Shown: positions 35,014 to 44,055, counted from the first letter of the stretch. The stretch: 64,000 nucleotides of DNA from Paraburkholderia sp. ZP32-5 (GCF_021390495.1 NZ_JAJEJP010000001.1:2604001-2668000); one strand, 5' to 3'. Numbers and translations are program-made. The notes: generated by a model not told the origin, from the letters alone.

Positions 35014-36237
35014 TCAGTGCGCGGCCCACTGGATCGTCGAAATATCGATCCCGTCCTTGTGCATTTCCCACAGCGGCGACAGATCGCGCAGCTTGGAAAT
35101 CTTGTTCTTCAGCAGGTTGATCACGTAGTCGACATCCTGCTCGGTTGTAAAGCGGCCCACCGTGAAGCGGATCGAGCTGTGCGCGAGTTCGTCGTTGCGG
35201 CCAAGCGCGCGCAGCACGTACGACGGCTCCAGCGACGCGGACGTACAGGCCGAACCCGACGACACCGCGACATCCTTCACCGCCATGATCAGCGATTCGC
35301 CTTCGACGAAATTGAAGCTGATGTTCAGATTGTGCGGCACACGCTTTTCCATGTCGCCGTTCACATACACTTCTTCGATCTCCGACAGACCGTTCAGCAG
35401 CCGGTCGCGCAGCATGCGGATGCGCTCGTTTTCGGTCGCCATCTCCTCGCGCGCGAGACGGAACGCCTCACCCATGCCGACGATCTGATGCGGCGCCAGC
35501 GTGCCCGAACGCATGCCGCGCTCGTGACCGCCGCCGTGCATCTGCGCTTCGATACGGATACGCGGCTTGCGACGCACGTACAACGCGCCGATACCCTTCG
35601 GGCCATACGTCTTGTGCGCCGAGAACGACATCAGATCGACCTTCAGCTTTTGCAGATCGATCTCGATCTTGCCGGTGGCCTGCGCCGCGTCGACGTGGAA
35701 AATGATGCCCTTCTCACGCGTGATTTCACCGATCGCCTCGATGTCCTGGATCACGCCGATTTCGTTGTTCACCGACATCACCGACACCAGAATCGTGTCC
35801 GGGCGCAGCGCCGCCTTGAATACGTCGAGATCGATCAGACCGTCGTCCTTGACGTCCAGATACGTGACTTCGAAGCCTTCGCGTTCGAGTTCGCGGCAGG
35901 TGTCGAGCACGGCCTTGTGCTCGGTTTTCACCGTAATGATGTGCTTGCCCTTGCTCTTGTAGAAGTGCGCGGCACCCTTCAGAGCGAGGTTGTCCGACTC
36001 CGTCGCACCCGACGTCCAGATGATTTCGCGCGGGTCCGCGTTCACGAGCGCGGCGACCTGCTCGCGCGCTTCCTCGACTGCGCGCTCCGCGTCCCAGCCG
36101 TATGCGTGGCTGCGCGAAGCAGGGTTGCCGAACTGCTCGCGCAGAAACGGAATCATCTTGTCCACTACACGCGGATCGATCGGCGTCGTGGCGCTGTAGT
36201 CCATGTAAATGGGCAGATGGAGAGAGTCGTTATTCAT
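35014..36237 (-). CDS. iscS: IscS cysteine desulfurase
   Basis: A 407-residue PLP-dependent enzyme that removes sulfur from cysteine and passes it to IscU and tRNA-thiolation partners. The N-terminus reads [22 protein letters not shown], the [10 protein letters not shown] strand, the PLP-lysine segment [11 protein letters not shown] and the mobile catalytic-cysteine loop [10 protein letters not shown] are all present. ATG 36237 was chosen because GGAG lies about 6 nt upstream; a frame start at 36258 would be weaker. It follows iscR by 81 bp. Confidence 0.97.
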   Translation of the reverse strand: MNNDSLHLPIYMDYSATTPIDPRVVDKMIPFLREQFGNPASRSHAYGWDAERAVEEAREQVAALVNADPREIIWTSGATESDNLALKGAAHFYKSKGKHIITVKTEHKAVLDTCRELEREGFEVTYLDVKDDGLIDLDVFKAALRPDTILVSVMSVNNEIGVIQDIEAIGEITREKGIIFHVDAAQATGKIEIDLQKLKVDLMSFSAHKTYGPKGIGALYVRRKPRIRIEAQMHGGGHERGMRSGTLAPHQIVGMGEAFRLAREEMATENERIRMLRDRLLNGLSEIEEVYVNGDMEKRVPHNLNISFNFVEGESLIMAVKDVAVSSGSACTSASLEPSYVLRALGRNDELAHSSIRFTVGRFTTEQDVDYVINLLKNKISKLRDLSPLWEMHKDGIDISTIQWAAH

Positions 36238-36318
36238 CAATTGCTCCGGGGACGTCATGTGCTCTGGCTTCTGGATTCTCTGTCGGGCGCGGTGGTGTTC
36301 TCTAATTCGTACCGCGCC

Positions 36319-36849
36319 TCAGGAACCGGCCATGTTGAAAACGGAATTGGGCCCTTTCGGCGCCGTGCGGACGGGTTCGACCGCCGGCGCTTCGCTGCGC
36401 CTGTCGCGCAACACCGCCGGCGCGCCTTCGCGCGAGCGCTGCTGGTCGACCAGATCCTTGAGGGAAACCGAATCGAGGTATTCGACCATTTTCTGGTTCA
36501 GCGTCGACCACAGTTCGTGCGTCATGCAGTGGCCGTCGTGCTGCTTCGTGCCTTCGCACGTGCCCTTACCGCCGCACTGGGTCGCGTCGAGCGGTTCGTC
36601 GACCGCGATGATGATGTCGGCCACCGTGACGTCTTCCGCACGGCGCGCCAGATTGTAGCCGCCGCCGGGTCCGCGCACGGATTCGACGATTTCATGGCGG
36701 CGCAGCTTGCCAAATAGCTGCTCGAGATAGGACAGGGAGATATGTTGGCGCTGGCTGATACCCGCAAGCGTCACCGGGCCCTGCTCCTGGCGCAGTGCCA
36801 GGTCGATCATCGCCGTGACGGCGAAACGGCCTTTCGTGGTGAGTCTCAT
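36319..36849 (-). CDS. iscR: IscR Rrf2-family Fe-S regulator
   Basis: A 176-residue Rrf2-family transcription factor that carries a [2Fe-2S] cluster and represses the isc operon when clusters are sufficient. The winged helix-turn-helix is at about residues 1-65 (ISLSYLEQLFGKLRRHEIVESVRGPGGGY). Ligand residues appear as Cys 92, Cys 98, Cys 108 and His 111; compared with E. coli, where the third Cys is 104 and the His 107, a four-residue loop is inserted before the last cysteine. The C-terminus is about 14 residues longer and basic. ATG 36849 fits the family start MRLTTKGRFAV. Two operator sites overlap its promoter. Confidence 0.97.
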   Translation of the reverse strand: MRLTTKGRFAVTAMIDLALRQEQGPVTLAGISQRQHISLSYLEQLFGKLRRHEIVESVRGPGGGYNLARRAEDVTVADIIIAVDEPLDATQCGGKGTCEGTKQHDGHCMTHELWSTLNQKMVEYLDSVSLKDLVDQQRSREGAPAVLRDRRSEAPAVEPVRTAPKGPNSVFNMAGS

Positions 36850-36866
36850 ATAGTGTGGGAACCGCA

Positions 36867-36891
36867 ATTCTCGACAAGTTTGGTCAAGTAT
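36867..36891 (-). promoter_or_regulatory. IscR type-1 operator, proximal site
   Basis: A 25-bp imperfect inverted repeat on the minus strand beginning ATACTTGACC and ending GTCGAGAAT, matching the type-1 IscR pattern (ATA...GAC...GTC...TAT). It covers the -10 box of the iscR promoter. Confidence 0.82.
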
Positions 36892-36914
36892 AAATACATG
36901 AGCGATTTAGTCAA
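36887..36914 (-). promoter_or_regulatory. iscR operon promoter
   Basis: TTGACT (36914-36909) and TATACT (36892-36887) separated by 16 bp, about 38 bp upstream of the iscR ATG. Both boxes lie inside the IscR operators, which explains autorepression. Confidence 0.82.
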
Positions 36915-36918
36915 GTAT
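36894..36918 (-). promoter_or_regulatory. IscR type-1 operator, distal site
   Basis: A 25-bp site on the minus strand beginning ATACTTGACT and ending CTCATGTAT, the better of the two matches to the IscR type-1 consensus. It covers the -35 box. The two sites are spaced 27 bp apart start to start. Confidence 0.85.
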
Positions 36919-37007
36919 GACCGGCAAAATTTGAGTCATTTGCTTAATTGATCGTCGAACCGGCGCTGCATCCGGGCGCATCACGGCTGCCCGGATTCAC
37001 CGCGACG

Positions 37008-37505
37008 TCAGGCGAGCAACCGCGCCCGCAGTTCGGCGATCAGCCCGCGGCAGGCGGCCTCGCATTGATCGAGCACCTGCTCGAAGCCTTCCTTGCCGCC
37101 GAAATACGGATCAACGACTTCGCGTGCGCCATGCCAGCGATCGTCCGTTTCCGGCACGAATTCCATCAGCAGATGGATTTTGTCGCGCTGCGCGGGCGGA
37201 CAAACCTGCCGCAGCGCGGTGATGTTGCGCTCGTCCATCGCGACCAGCAGATCGAAACGCTCGAAATCCGCACTCTTCAACTGGCGGCCGCGCAACATGC
37301 CCAGTTCATAACCGCGCTGGCGCGCCGCGTGCTGTGCGCGCTCGTCCGGTGCCTCGTCAATATGCCAGTCGCCAGTGCCCGCGGAATCGATCAGGATGCG
37401 GTCCGTCAGTTGCGCTTCCTCGACGAAATGGCGCATCACACCCTCCGCCGTTGGCGAACGGCAGATATTCCCGAGGCAGATGAAACATACGGACACGGTT
37501 TTCAT
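37008..37505 (-). CDS. Low-molecular-weight protein-tyrosine phosphatase
   Basis: A 165-residue enzyme that dephosphorylates phosphotyrosine proteins. The P-loop is CLGNICR (Cys 10 and Arg 16, the CX5R motif), and the catalytic acid is in the VDPYFGG segment near residue 130. Size fits the bacterial Wzb/Etp/PtpA group. In many species such enzymes control capsule or exopolysaccharide tyrosine kinases, but no kinase or polysaccharide gene is nearby. It lies 158 bp upstream of iscR on the same strand. ATG 37505 was chosen because a GGAAA box lies upstream and the P-loop is then near the N-terminus. Confidence 0.92.
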   Translation of the reverse strand: MKTVSVCFICLGNICRSPTAEGVMRHFVEEAQLTDRILIDSAGTGDWHIDEAPDERAQHAARQRGYELGMLRGRQLKSADFERFDLLVAMDERNITALRQVCPPAQRDKIHLLMEFVPETDDRWHGAREVVDPYFGGKEGFEQVLDQCEAACRGLIAELRARLLA

Positions 37506-37666
37506 CAGGAATTTCCGGCGCTCGAAGCGCACGTATAGATCAACAGACGCAACGCGGACTGCGCCGGGATTTTACAAACCGCGATCGAATCCCACCGGGC
37601 GTCACACGCCATGTAAGCCTGGTGGGCGCCGCCGCGAACCGACCACGCTCGCCGCTATTTCGTTAG

Positions 37667-37906
37667 TTACGATGCCTCGGCGGCCGGCACTGCCGTAGTA
37701 CCGCGCATGGGCTTGGCCGGCAATGCCGCCGACGTATCGATCATGCCGTACGACACCGCGCGCGCGAGTTCGGCGGTCAGATGATTAGCATCGAGCGGCG
37801 TCTGCGGCACGCGGGAGTTGGCCCGGCTGCCGATGTTCAGATATGCGAGTGCGACGAGCGGTACAACGATGGCGAGAGGCCAGTACACCGATATTGTCTT
37901 TTTCAT
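37667..37906 (-). CDS. Small hypothetical protein with one N-terminal hydrophobic segment
   Basis: 79 residues: a basic start (MKK), a hydrophobic stretch (VYWPLAIVVPLVALAYLNIG) that is a membrane anchor or signal, then a polar Ala/Pro-rich tail. No recognised domain. It is in its own gap, divergent from the lipoprotein gene on the other side. Its ribosome-binding site is weak. It may be a real small envelope protein, but coding evidence is limited. Confidence 0.5.
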   Translation of the reverse strand: MKKTISVYWPLAIVVPLVALAYLNIGSRANSRVPQTPLDANHLTAELARAVSYGMIDTSAALPAKPMRGTTAVPAAEAS

Positions 37907-38177
37907 GATGTCGTTTCCAATAGAGGCTCATGAGCTTGTAGCCCACTATGCCAAGTCGAAATGCTATAGGAATTGACAATCAGGGAAAACCCACTAATAC
38001 GAGATAGATCGTTGCTTGAAACGGAACAGTCAAGCGACGGCTCTTTCCCGGCAGTGTTCTTCAAGCAGGCACGAAAAAGAAATCCTTACAAACACACACA
38101 AAGCTGCCGCGACGGACGGCGATAATAGTGGTCTCATGCTTACATCAACATTTCTTCGCACTTGCAGTGCTCCCAAA

Positions 38178-38687
38178 ATGAAACGTCTCGCACCTCTCGC
38201 TGGCCTCGTGGCCGCCGCCCTGCTCGGCGGCTGCGCGGTCTATCCGGACGGCACACCGATGTACGGAAACAACGGCTATAGCGGCTACGAAGGCTATGAC
38301 GGCTACGCTCCCGGCGCCGCAGTCGTGCCACAAACCAACGTCTATCTCGGGTATGGCAACTACGCCGAACCTGGGCGTTATTACGGACCGGGACCAGGCT
38401 ATCGGGGCTACCCCGATCACGGCCGGCCGAACGATAACGACTGGCATCACGGCGATCACGGCAACCACGGCGGCGGCGATGGTAGATCGGGACAACCGCA
38501 CGGCGGTCCGCCGCCACAAGGCGCCGCGGCCGGCCCGCGCGGGCCAAGCGGCTCGAATGGCGGCCCGCATCCCGGCGCAGGCGGCCCGCCGCCGGCACAG
38601 CCACAGGCGGGCAACGGCGGCGGTCGAGGCAGCGCATGGGTGAGAAATACGCCAGCGCGTCAGCCTGGCCAGCCGACGGATCACTGA
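38178..38687 (+). CDS. Putative lipoprotein with Gly/Tyr/Pro/His-rich low-complexity tail
   Basis: A 169-residue protein with the lipobox LLGGC, so Cys 20 should be lipidated. After that comes a repeated GYxGYxGYD segment, then Gly/Pro/His/Asp-rich low-complexity sequence to the end. No known domain. ATG 38178 was chosen because it gives the signal peptide directly; the frame is open further upstream. The Tyr/Gly-rich part resembles envelope proteins that mediate surface adhesion, but that is only a resemblance. It is convergent with the lutB gene. Confidence 0.7.
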   Translation: MKRLAPLAGLVAAALLGGCAVYPDGTPMYGNNGYSGYEGYDGYAPGAAVVPQTNVYLGYGNYAEPGRYYGPGPGYRGYPDHGRPNDNDWHHGDHGNHGGGDGRSGQPHGGPPPQGAAAGPRGPSGSNGGPHPGAGGPPPAQPQAGNGGGRGSAWVRNTPARQPGQPTDH

Positions 38688-38817
38688 ACACATTGAAGGT
38701 TGAGCCGTTCAGAACCACCTGCGCAGGATGAAAGCCGAGGCCGCGGCAGATTCTCCCGCTGCGGCCGGCTCGATACTCGCCGTCCGACCGGCAATCTCCT
38801 TCTGACGCGCCGCCCGC

Positions 38818-40233
38818 CTAGCCGATATGGCTGCGCTGCGCGGCATACAACTCCCTGAAGGTGCGCCCCACCGGTGCCGGCATATCGCGCGTATCGGTCC
38901 AGCCGGCGCCGCCAAGGGGCAGCTTCGCGATCGAGCGATTACGTCCGCCCATCCGCTCCATCACACGCACGGCCAGTTTGGTGACGAGTGCGTACGCATC
39001 GGGATGCAACGCCAGCCAGCCCCACAGCGCCAGCCCTGCGCGCTCCTTCCATGGCCGCAGACGCCGCTCCATCTGCTTTTCGCGCAGCTTGCGCAGCAGG
39101 TCGGATAGAGGAATGCCGACCGGGCAGACGCTATTGCACTCGCCACACAGCGTCGCGGCCTGCGGCAAGTCGAGCGCCTTGTCAATCCCCACATAACTCG
39201 GCGTCAATACCGATCCCATCGGGCCCGGATAGACCCAGCCATACGCGTGGCCACCGACCTTCTGATAAACCGGGCAATGATTCATGCATGCGCCGCAGCG
39301 AATACAGCGCAGCATCTCCTGAAAGTCGCCGCCGATCAGTCCCGTGCGCCCGCCATCGACGAGCACCACGTACATGTGCTCGGGACCGTCCTGATCGCCC
39401 GCGCCACGCGGACCCGTCAGCATCGAAAAATAGTTCGACGTCGCCTGCCCGGTCGCCGAACGCGGCAGCAGACGCATCGCCGTTGCGAGATCTTCCAGCG
39501 TCGGCAGCACCTTTTCGATACCGGTGACGGCGACATGCACTCGCGGCATGACCGTGCACATGCCTTCGTTGCCCTCGTTGGTCACGACGACGACCGAGCC
39601 TGTTTCCGCGACGATGAAGTTGCCGCCCGTCACGCCCATGTCCGCGCTCAGAAAATGCGGACGCAACATCTCGCGCGCTTCGCGCGTCATATCGGGGATT
39701 TCGGTCAGGCGAGGCCGGCCATGCGTCTTCGCGAACAGGTCGGCGATTTCGTCCTTATCCTTGTGAACGACCGGCGCGATGATGTGACTCGGCGGCTCGT
39801 TGTCGTTGATCTGAAGAATATATTCGCCGAGATCGGTTTCGATCGACTGCACGCCCATCTGCCCGAGCACTTCGTTCAGACGCATTTCCTCGGTGACCAT
39901 CGACTTGGTCTTGATCACCTTCTTCACGTCGTGCTTGCGCGCAATATCGCCGATTAGCCGCGCGGCCTCCTGCGTCGTCTCGGCGAACAGCACGGTCACG
40001 CCGCGCCGGGTTGCCTCGCGTTCGAAGGTTTCCAGCCAAACGTCGAGATTCTCCAGCGCGCGATTGCGGCGTTCCTTCAGCGCGGCACGGGTCGCCGGAA
40101 AGTCGATGGCGGTCATCGCGCTCGCGCGCGCCGACACGAACTTGGTGGACAGCTTGGTCAGGTTCTGCTGCAGACGCTGGTCGGCGAGTTTCTGACCGGC
40201 GCGAGCCTTGAACTGCATCGATTGAACTTGCAT
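38818..40233 (-). CDS. lutB: LutB/LldF-type iron-sulfur protein for L-lactate oxidation
   Basis: A 471-residue protein of the LutB/YkgF family. An N-terminal LUD domain (about residues 80-300, with the EGNEGMCTVMPRVHVAV segment) precedes two 4Fe-4S motifs, CIRCGACMNHCP and CGECNSVCP. LutABC oxidises L-lactate to pyruvate in the cytoplasm. Downstream of it only a convergent lipoprotein gene is found, so lutC is not next to it. It follows lutA by 150 bp on the same strand. Confidence 0.92.
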   Translation of the reverse strand: MQVQSMQFKARAGQKLADQRLQQNLTKLSTKFVSARASAMTAIDFPATRAALKERRNRALENLDVWLETFEREATRRGVTVLFAETTQEAARLIGDIARKHDVKKVIKTKSMVTEEMRLNEVLGQMGVQSIETDLGEYILQINDNEPPSHIIAPVVHKDKDEIADLFAKTHGRPRLTEIPDMTREAREMLRPHFLSADMGVTGGNFIVAETGSVVVVTNEGNEGMCTVMPRVHVAVTGIEKVLPTLEDLATAMRLLPRSATGQATSNYFSMLTGPRGAGDQDGPEHMYVVLVDGGRTGLIGGDFQEMLRCIRCGACMNHCPVYQKVGGHAYGWVYPGPMGSVLTPSYVGIDKALDLPQAATLCGECNSVCPVGIPLSDLLRKLREKQMERRLRPWKERAGLALWGWLALHPDAYALVTKLAVRVMERMGGRNRSIAKLPLGGAGWTDTRDMPAPVGRTFRELYAAQRSHIG

Positions 40234-40383
40234 GGCAGCCTTGGTGGAATCGGATCGAAACGCGCGGCGCGAACTCAGGCGCGGCGCAATGCATAAAACG
40301 GCTGGGAAACGGGGGCAGGCGAACCAGCCACCAGCGACGAGCGCCCCGGAGCGACTCGATATCGCCGCGCCTCGTGCGCGAGG

Positions 40384-41106
40384 CTATGCGTCGCCGGCCA
40401 GCACCTGCGCGATATGCAGCACGCGCGTGGTCGAATCGCCGTTGCGCCGCAACCGGCCTTCGATATTGAGCATGCACCCGAGGTCGCCGAGCACCACCGT
40501 GCCCGCGCCGCTCGCGGCGATATTCGCGCATTTTTCGTCGACGATCGCGGTGGAGATGTCACCGTACTTGACCGCGAACGTGCCACCAAAGCCGCAGCAG
40601 TGCTCGCAGCCCTTCATCTCCGTCACGGCGACGCCCACCTGCGCGAGCAACTCGCGCGGCTGCGTCTTGACGCCGAGTTCGCGCAAGCCCGAGCACGAAT
40701 CGTGATAAGTCACCTGCTCCACGCTCTCTCGTGGTTGCAACTGCACCTTCGCCACGTTGACGAGGAAATCGGTCAACTCGAATACCCTGGCGCGCAGGCG
40801 GCCGAAGCGATTCATCAGGTCGGGATCATCGGCGAACAGGTCGCCGTAGTGCGCGCGAATCATGCCGCCGCACGAGCCCGACGGCACCACCACGTAGTCG
40901 AACTGCTCGAATTCGCGCAAGGTTTTCTCGGCGAGATCGCGCGCAAGACGGCGGTCCCCCGAGTTGTACGCGGGTTGCCCGCAGCAGGTTTGCGCGGGAG
41001 GCACCACGACCTCGAAACCGGCGCCTTCGATCAGCTTGATGACCGAAAAGCCGATTTCGGGACGCATCAGGTCGATCAGACAGGTGACGAACAATCCGAC
41101 TCGCAT
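40384..41106 (-). CDS. lutA: LutA/LldE-type (Fe-S)-binding protein
   Basis: A 240-residue protein with two CCG-type domains: QTCCGQPAYNSG and PSGSCGGM in the first half and YHDSCSGLRELG, EHCCGFGG in the second. These cysteines bind iron-sulfur clusters in LutA and in related heterodisulfide-reductase-like proteins. It heads the lutA-lutB pair and is divergent from an IclR-family regulator gene, which may control it. The gap of 178 bp between them holds the promoters. Confidence 0.92.
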   Translation of the reverse strand: MRVGLFVTCLIDLMRPEIGFSVIKLIEGAGFEVVVPPAQTCCGQPAYNSGDRRLARDLAEKTLREFEQFDYVVVPSGSCGGMIRAHYGDLFADDPDLMNRFGRLRARVFELTDFLVNVAKVQLQPRESVEQVTYHDSCSGLRELGVKTQPRELLAQVGVAVTEMKGCEHCCGFGGTFAVKYGDISTAIVDEKCANIAASGAGTVVLGDLGCMLNIEGRLRRNGDSTTRVLHIAQVLAGDA

Positions 41107-41284
41107 GAGCCCTCCTTCGGGGAAACGTCCCTGATTATCCGCTGTTTGTCAGGCAATACCAACGGGCCGAAAGGCATAGGACATGCGGCGCGCCGATTGC
41201 AAGAGCGCCTCGCAGCGCGTTCGCTTTTTTCACCATACGAGATACAATCAGTTTTCGCTGTTTGACGCATCCAACGATTCTCAT

Positions 41285-42097
41285 ATGAGCGATACCAATC
41301 CGGATCCCAAAACTTCGATCCAGGTGATCGAACGCATGATGCGCCTGCTCGACGCACTGGCAGCGCATAGCGACCCGGTCAGCCTGAAGGAACTGGCGCT
41401 GCGCACGGAGTTGCACCCATCCACCGCGCACCGCATTCTGAACGACATGGTGATGTGTCGGCTCGTCGACCGCTCGGACCCCGGCACCTATCGTCTTGGC
41501 ATGCGCCTGCTCGAACTCGGCAATCTCGTGAAGGCACGCCTGTCGGTACGCGACGCGGCGCTCACGCCGATGCGCGAGTTGCACCGTCAAACCGGGCAGA
41601 CCGTGAATCTGTCGGTGCGTCAGGGCGACGAAATCGTCTATATCGAGCGCGCGTATTCGGAGCGCTCGGGCATGCAGGTGGTGCGGGCGATCGGCGGACG
41701 CGCGCCGCTTCATCTGACTTCGGTCGGCAAACTGTTTCTCGCCGCCGACGAAGCGACCCGCGTGCGCGCCTACGCCACGCGTACCGGCCTGTCGGGCCAC
41801 ACGCAAAACAGCATCACCGATCTGGCGAAACTCGAGCGCGAGTTGTCGCACGTGCGCCAGCAAGCCTGCGCGCGCGACAACGAAGAGCTGGAGCTTGGCG
41901 TACGTTGCATCGCCGCCGGCATTTACGACGATACCGGCAAGCTGGTCGCGGGCCTGTCGCTCTCCGCGCCGGCGGATCGTTTGCAGGATTCGTGGCTTGG
42001 GCAACTGAGCCAGACGGCACTGATGATTTCGGAATCGCTCGGCTATCGGCCACAGGTCCAGCAGGATCACTCGCATCACCACGGACAACATACGTAA
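41285..42097 (+). CDS. IclR-family transcriptional regulator
   Basis: A 270-residue regulator with an N-terminal winged helix-turn-helix (LKELALRTELHPSTAHRILNDMV, about 37-60) and a C-terminal GAF-like IclR effector domain with segments such as RQGDEIVYIERA and HLTSVGKLFLA. The tail ends in a His-rich stretch (HSHHHGQH). It lies opposite lutA and is the best candidate to control that operon, perhaps in response to a carbon source; the inducer is unknown. A TACAAT box at 41243-41248 lies upstream. Confidence 0.88.
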   Translation: MSDTNPDPKTSIQVIERMMRLLDALAAHSDPVSLKELALRTELHPSTAHRILNDMVMCRLVDRSDPGTYRLGMRLLELGNLVKARLSVRDAALTPMRELHRQTGQTVNLSVRQGDEIVYIERAYSERSGMQVVRAIGGRAPLHLTSVGKLFLAADEATRVRAYATRTGLSGHTQNSITDLAKLERELSHVRQQACARDNEELELGVRCIAAGIYDDTGKLVAGLSLSAPADRLQDSWLGQLSQTALMISESLGYRPQVQQDHSHHHGQHT

Positions 42098-42144
42098 CGC
42101 GGGTACCGCACGGCTCATCACATGCTTGTCTGCGCTACACAAAG

Positions 42145-42174
42145 AAAAAAGCCTCGCAAATGCGAGGCTTTTTT
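42145..42174. terminator. Bidirectional terminator between IclR gene and pbpG
   Basis: Stem GCCTCGCA / TGCGAGGC with A6 and T6 flanks, functional for both convergent genes. Confidence 0.93.
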
Positions 42175-42226
42175 ATGCGGCAATCGCGGCCGGCCTGAAC
42201 AAGACGGCCGCGAATTCACGTGAGCT

Positions 42227-43420
42227 TCAGGTACCCGCGCCGCCAGCGTCGGCGCTCGTGATACGCGGCTGCTGATCGCCGCCGTTGTCGAGCCACGTGC
42301 GAAGACGCGACGCATCCGCAAAGCGCGAGTATTTACCCGACGAGTCGAGCAGCACCATGATCATCGGACGGCCATGGATGGTCGCCTGCATCACCAGGCA
42401 CTCGCCCGCTTCGTTGATGAAGCCGGTCTTTTGCAGACCGATGTCCCACGTCGGATTGCGCACCAGCGCGTTGGTGCTGTTGTAGGCCAGCGTGCGCTTG
42501 CCGGTATACACCTCATAGCTGTGATCGGTCGAGAACCTGCGGATCATCGGATACTGATATGCAGCGTTGACCATCTTCACCAGATCGCGCGCACTGGAGA
42601 CGTTCTGGCTCGTCAGACCGGTCGGGTTTTCGAAGTGCGTGTCGTTCATGCCGAGCTGCTTCGCCTTCGCGTTCATCGCCGCGAGGAACCCCGGACGGCC
42701 GCCCGGGTAGTAACGCGACAACGCCGCCGCCGCGCGGTTTTCCGACGCCATCAGCGCAATGTGCAGCATGTCCTCGCGCGAAAGCACCGAACCTACCGAC
42801 AGACGCGAACCCGTGTTCTTCTCGTAGTCGCGGTCTTCGTCGGTGACTTCGATCTGCTCGGTCATCGGTGCTTTCGAATCGAGCACCACCATCGCGGTCA
42901 TCAGCTTCGTGATCGATGCGATCGGCACCACCGCGCGCGAATTTTTGTCGAACAGCGGCTCGCCGTTGTTCTGGTCGATCACATAGGCAACGCTCGAGCG
43001 CAGCATCAGCGCATCCGGCGTTTCATGCAGACCGAATGCCTGGCCGACTGACGGCGGGCGAGGTTCATACGCCACCCGGCGCACGACCGAGTGGTGGCGG
43101 CCGTTGGCCGCGAACGTCACGCGCTTGCGTTTGACGCCTGCGCGGGGCGCTTCCTCCTCCGCGGCGGCGGTCTTCACGGCCGCGCCCTTGCCGGATTTCG
43201 CCGCCCGGCTCGACACCTTCGCGGGGGTCGCCTCCGGCGCCGGCTTTTTGGCGGTTTTGGTGTGTTTGGAAGTTTTTGCGGGTGCAGCAGAAGTGGCTGC
43301 GAAAGTGCTGACAGGCGTAGCAAGCGCCGCCGCGACGGCCATCGAGACGGCCACCGACAGAGCGGTGGCGCGCGCCGCGCCGTGGATCACTTTTAGCGAC
43401 GAAAACATGTCGGTTTTCAT
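42227..43420 (-). CDS. pbpG: PBP7-type D-alanyl-D-alanine endopeptidase
   Basis: A 397-residue periplasmic serine peptidase that cuts peptidoglycan cross-links. After a signal peptide (cleavage near STFA-AT) is a Lys/Ala/Pro-rich linker, then the penicillin-binding domain with SxxK as SITK, SxN as SEN and KTG as KTGF. Size is above the E. coli PBP7 (about 310), because of the linker. ATG 43420 was chosen; an in-frame TTG at 43456 would fall on the promoter. A promoter (TTGCTA-17 bp-TACACT) lies just upstream. Confidence 0.93.
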   Translation of the reverse strand: MKTDMFSSLKVIHGAARATALSVAVSMAVAAALATPVSTFAATSAAPAKTSKHTKTAKKPAPEATPAKVSSRAAKSGKGAAVKTAAAEEEAPRAGVKRKRVTFAANGRHHSVVRRVAYEPRPPSVGQAFGLHETPDALMLRSSVAYVIDQNNGEPLFDKNSRAVVPIASITKLMTAMVVLDSKAPMTEQIEVTDEDRDYEKNTGSRLSVGSVLSREDMLHIALMASENRAAAALSRYYPGGRPGFLAAMNAKAKQLGMNDTHFENPTGLTSQNVSSARDLVKMVNAAYQYPMIRRFSTDHSYEVYTGKRTLAYNSTNALVRNPTWDIGLQKTGFINEAGECLVMQATIHGRPMIMVLLDSSGKYSRFADASRLRTWLDNGGDQQPRITSADAGGAGT

Positions 43421-43455
43421 GGGTGTTCGATAGGGAGCGGCGAGAGGTTTCCGCA

Positions 43456-43484
43456 AGTGTAGTAAAGCAACGAAAAATTAGCAA
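43456..43484 (-). promoter_or_regulatory. pbpG promoter
   Basis: TTGCTA (43484-43479) and TACACT (43461-43456) with 17-bp spacing, giving a transcript start near 43449 and a leader of about 30 nt before ATG 43420. Confidence 0.65.
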
Positions 43485-44040
43485 TTTGAAGCACTTATAC
43501 GCGCTCCTTAAACCGGCTTGTAAGCTCCGATCGCGAAAACACAAATAAGTGCCGCGCCTCGATCGAAAAAAACGATCGTCGCCCGCCATGCCTCGCCCTA
43601 GCCGCCGCCCGCAAGAACCGGACAGATTCTTGCAGCATAACGGCAATTTCGAGACAGGCTTGATTCGGGGAAATACGGCCAGAACCTCGGCGGCGCTTCC
43701 GCCGCCGTGCAATGAGGGCGTTGCGCATTCGCGGCGACGCTGTTAAGCGCCCGCCGAAAATCGCTGACGCGCGTTCGACTGTCTTCGATTCTTAACGTTC
43801 CGTGGCACTCACCGGTTTACATGAATTGACGATTTACCGGCTTCCAGGGACCGATCGATTGTACCCGGCTCGCGATACCGTCCGCATGAGCCGTTTTTTT
43901 CGGTAAAAATAACCTTATTTCAGGGGTACGATCAGCATTTTTTGCGTACACTGAATGCGGTGCAGCGACTAAAGCGCCGTGCGTCATCTTAATGACATGC
44001 CTACTGCATAACCTATTGTTTTATCAATATTTTCTTAATA

Positions 44041-44055
44041 TTGTGCGACGCACAA
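44041..44055. promoter_or_regulatory. Operator-like palindrome upstream of the phasin promoter
   Basis: A perfect palindrome TTGTGCG-A-CGCACAA ending 7 bp before the -35 box. A near copy lies downstream of the -10 box. PhaR is the plausible ligand by analogy with phasin control in Cupriavidus, but no PhaR gene is in this window. Confidence 0.6.

Noticed and set aside
38709..38915. A possible remnant of lutC downstream of lutB
   Set aside because: The frame mostly overlaps the lutB end in another phase and shows no LUD-domain motif.
43495..43746. Short open frames in the gap upstream of pbpG
   Set aside because: They are Arg-rich and lack start signals; the pbpG promoter lies at one edge.
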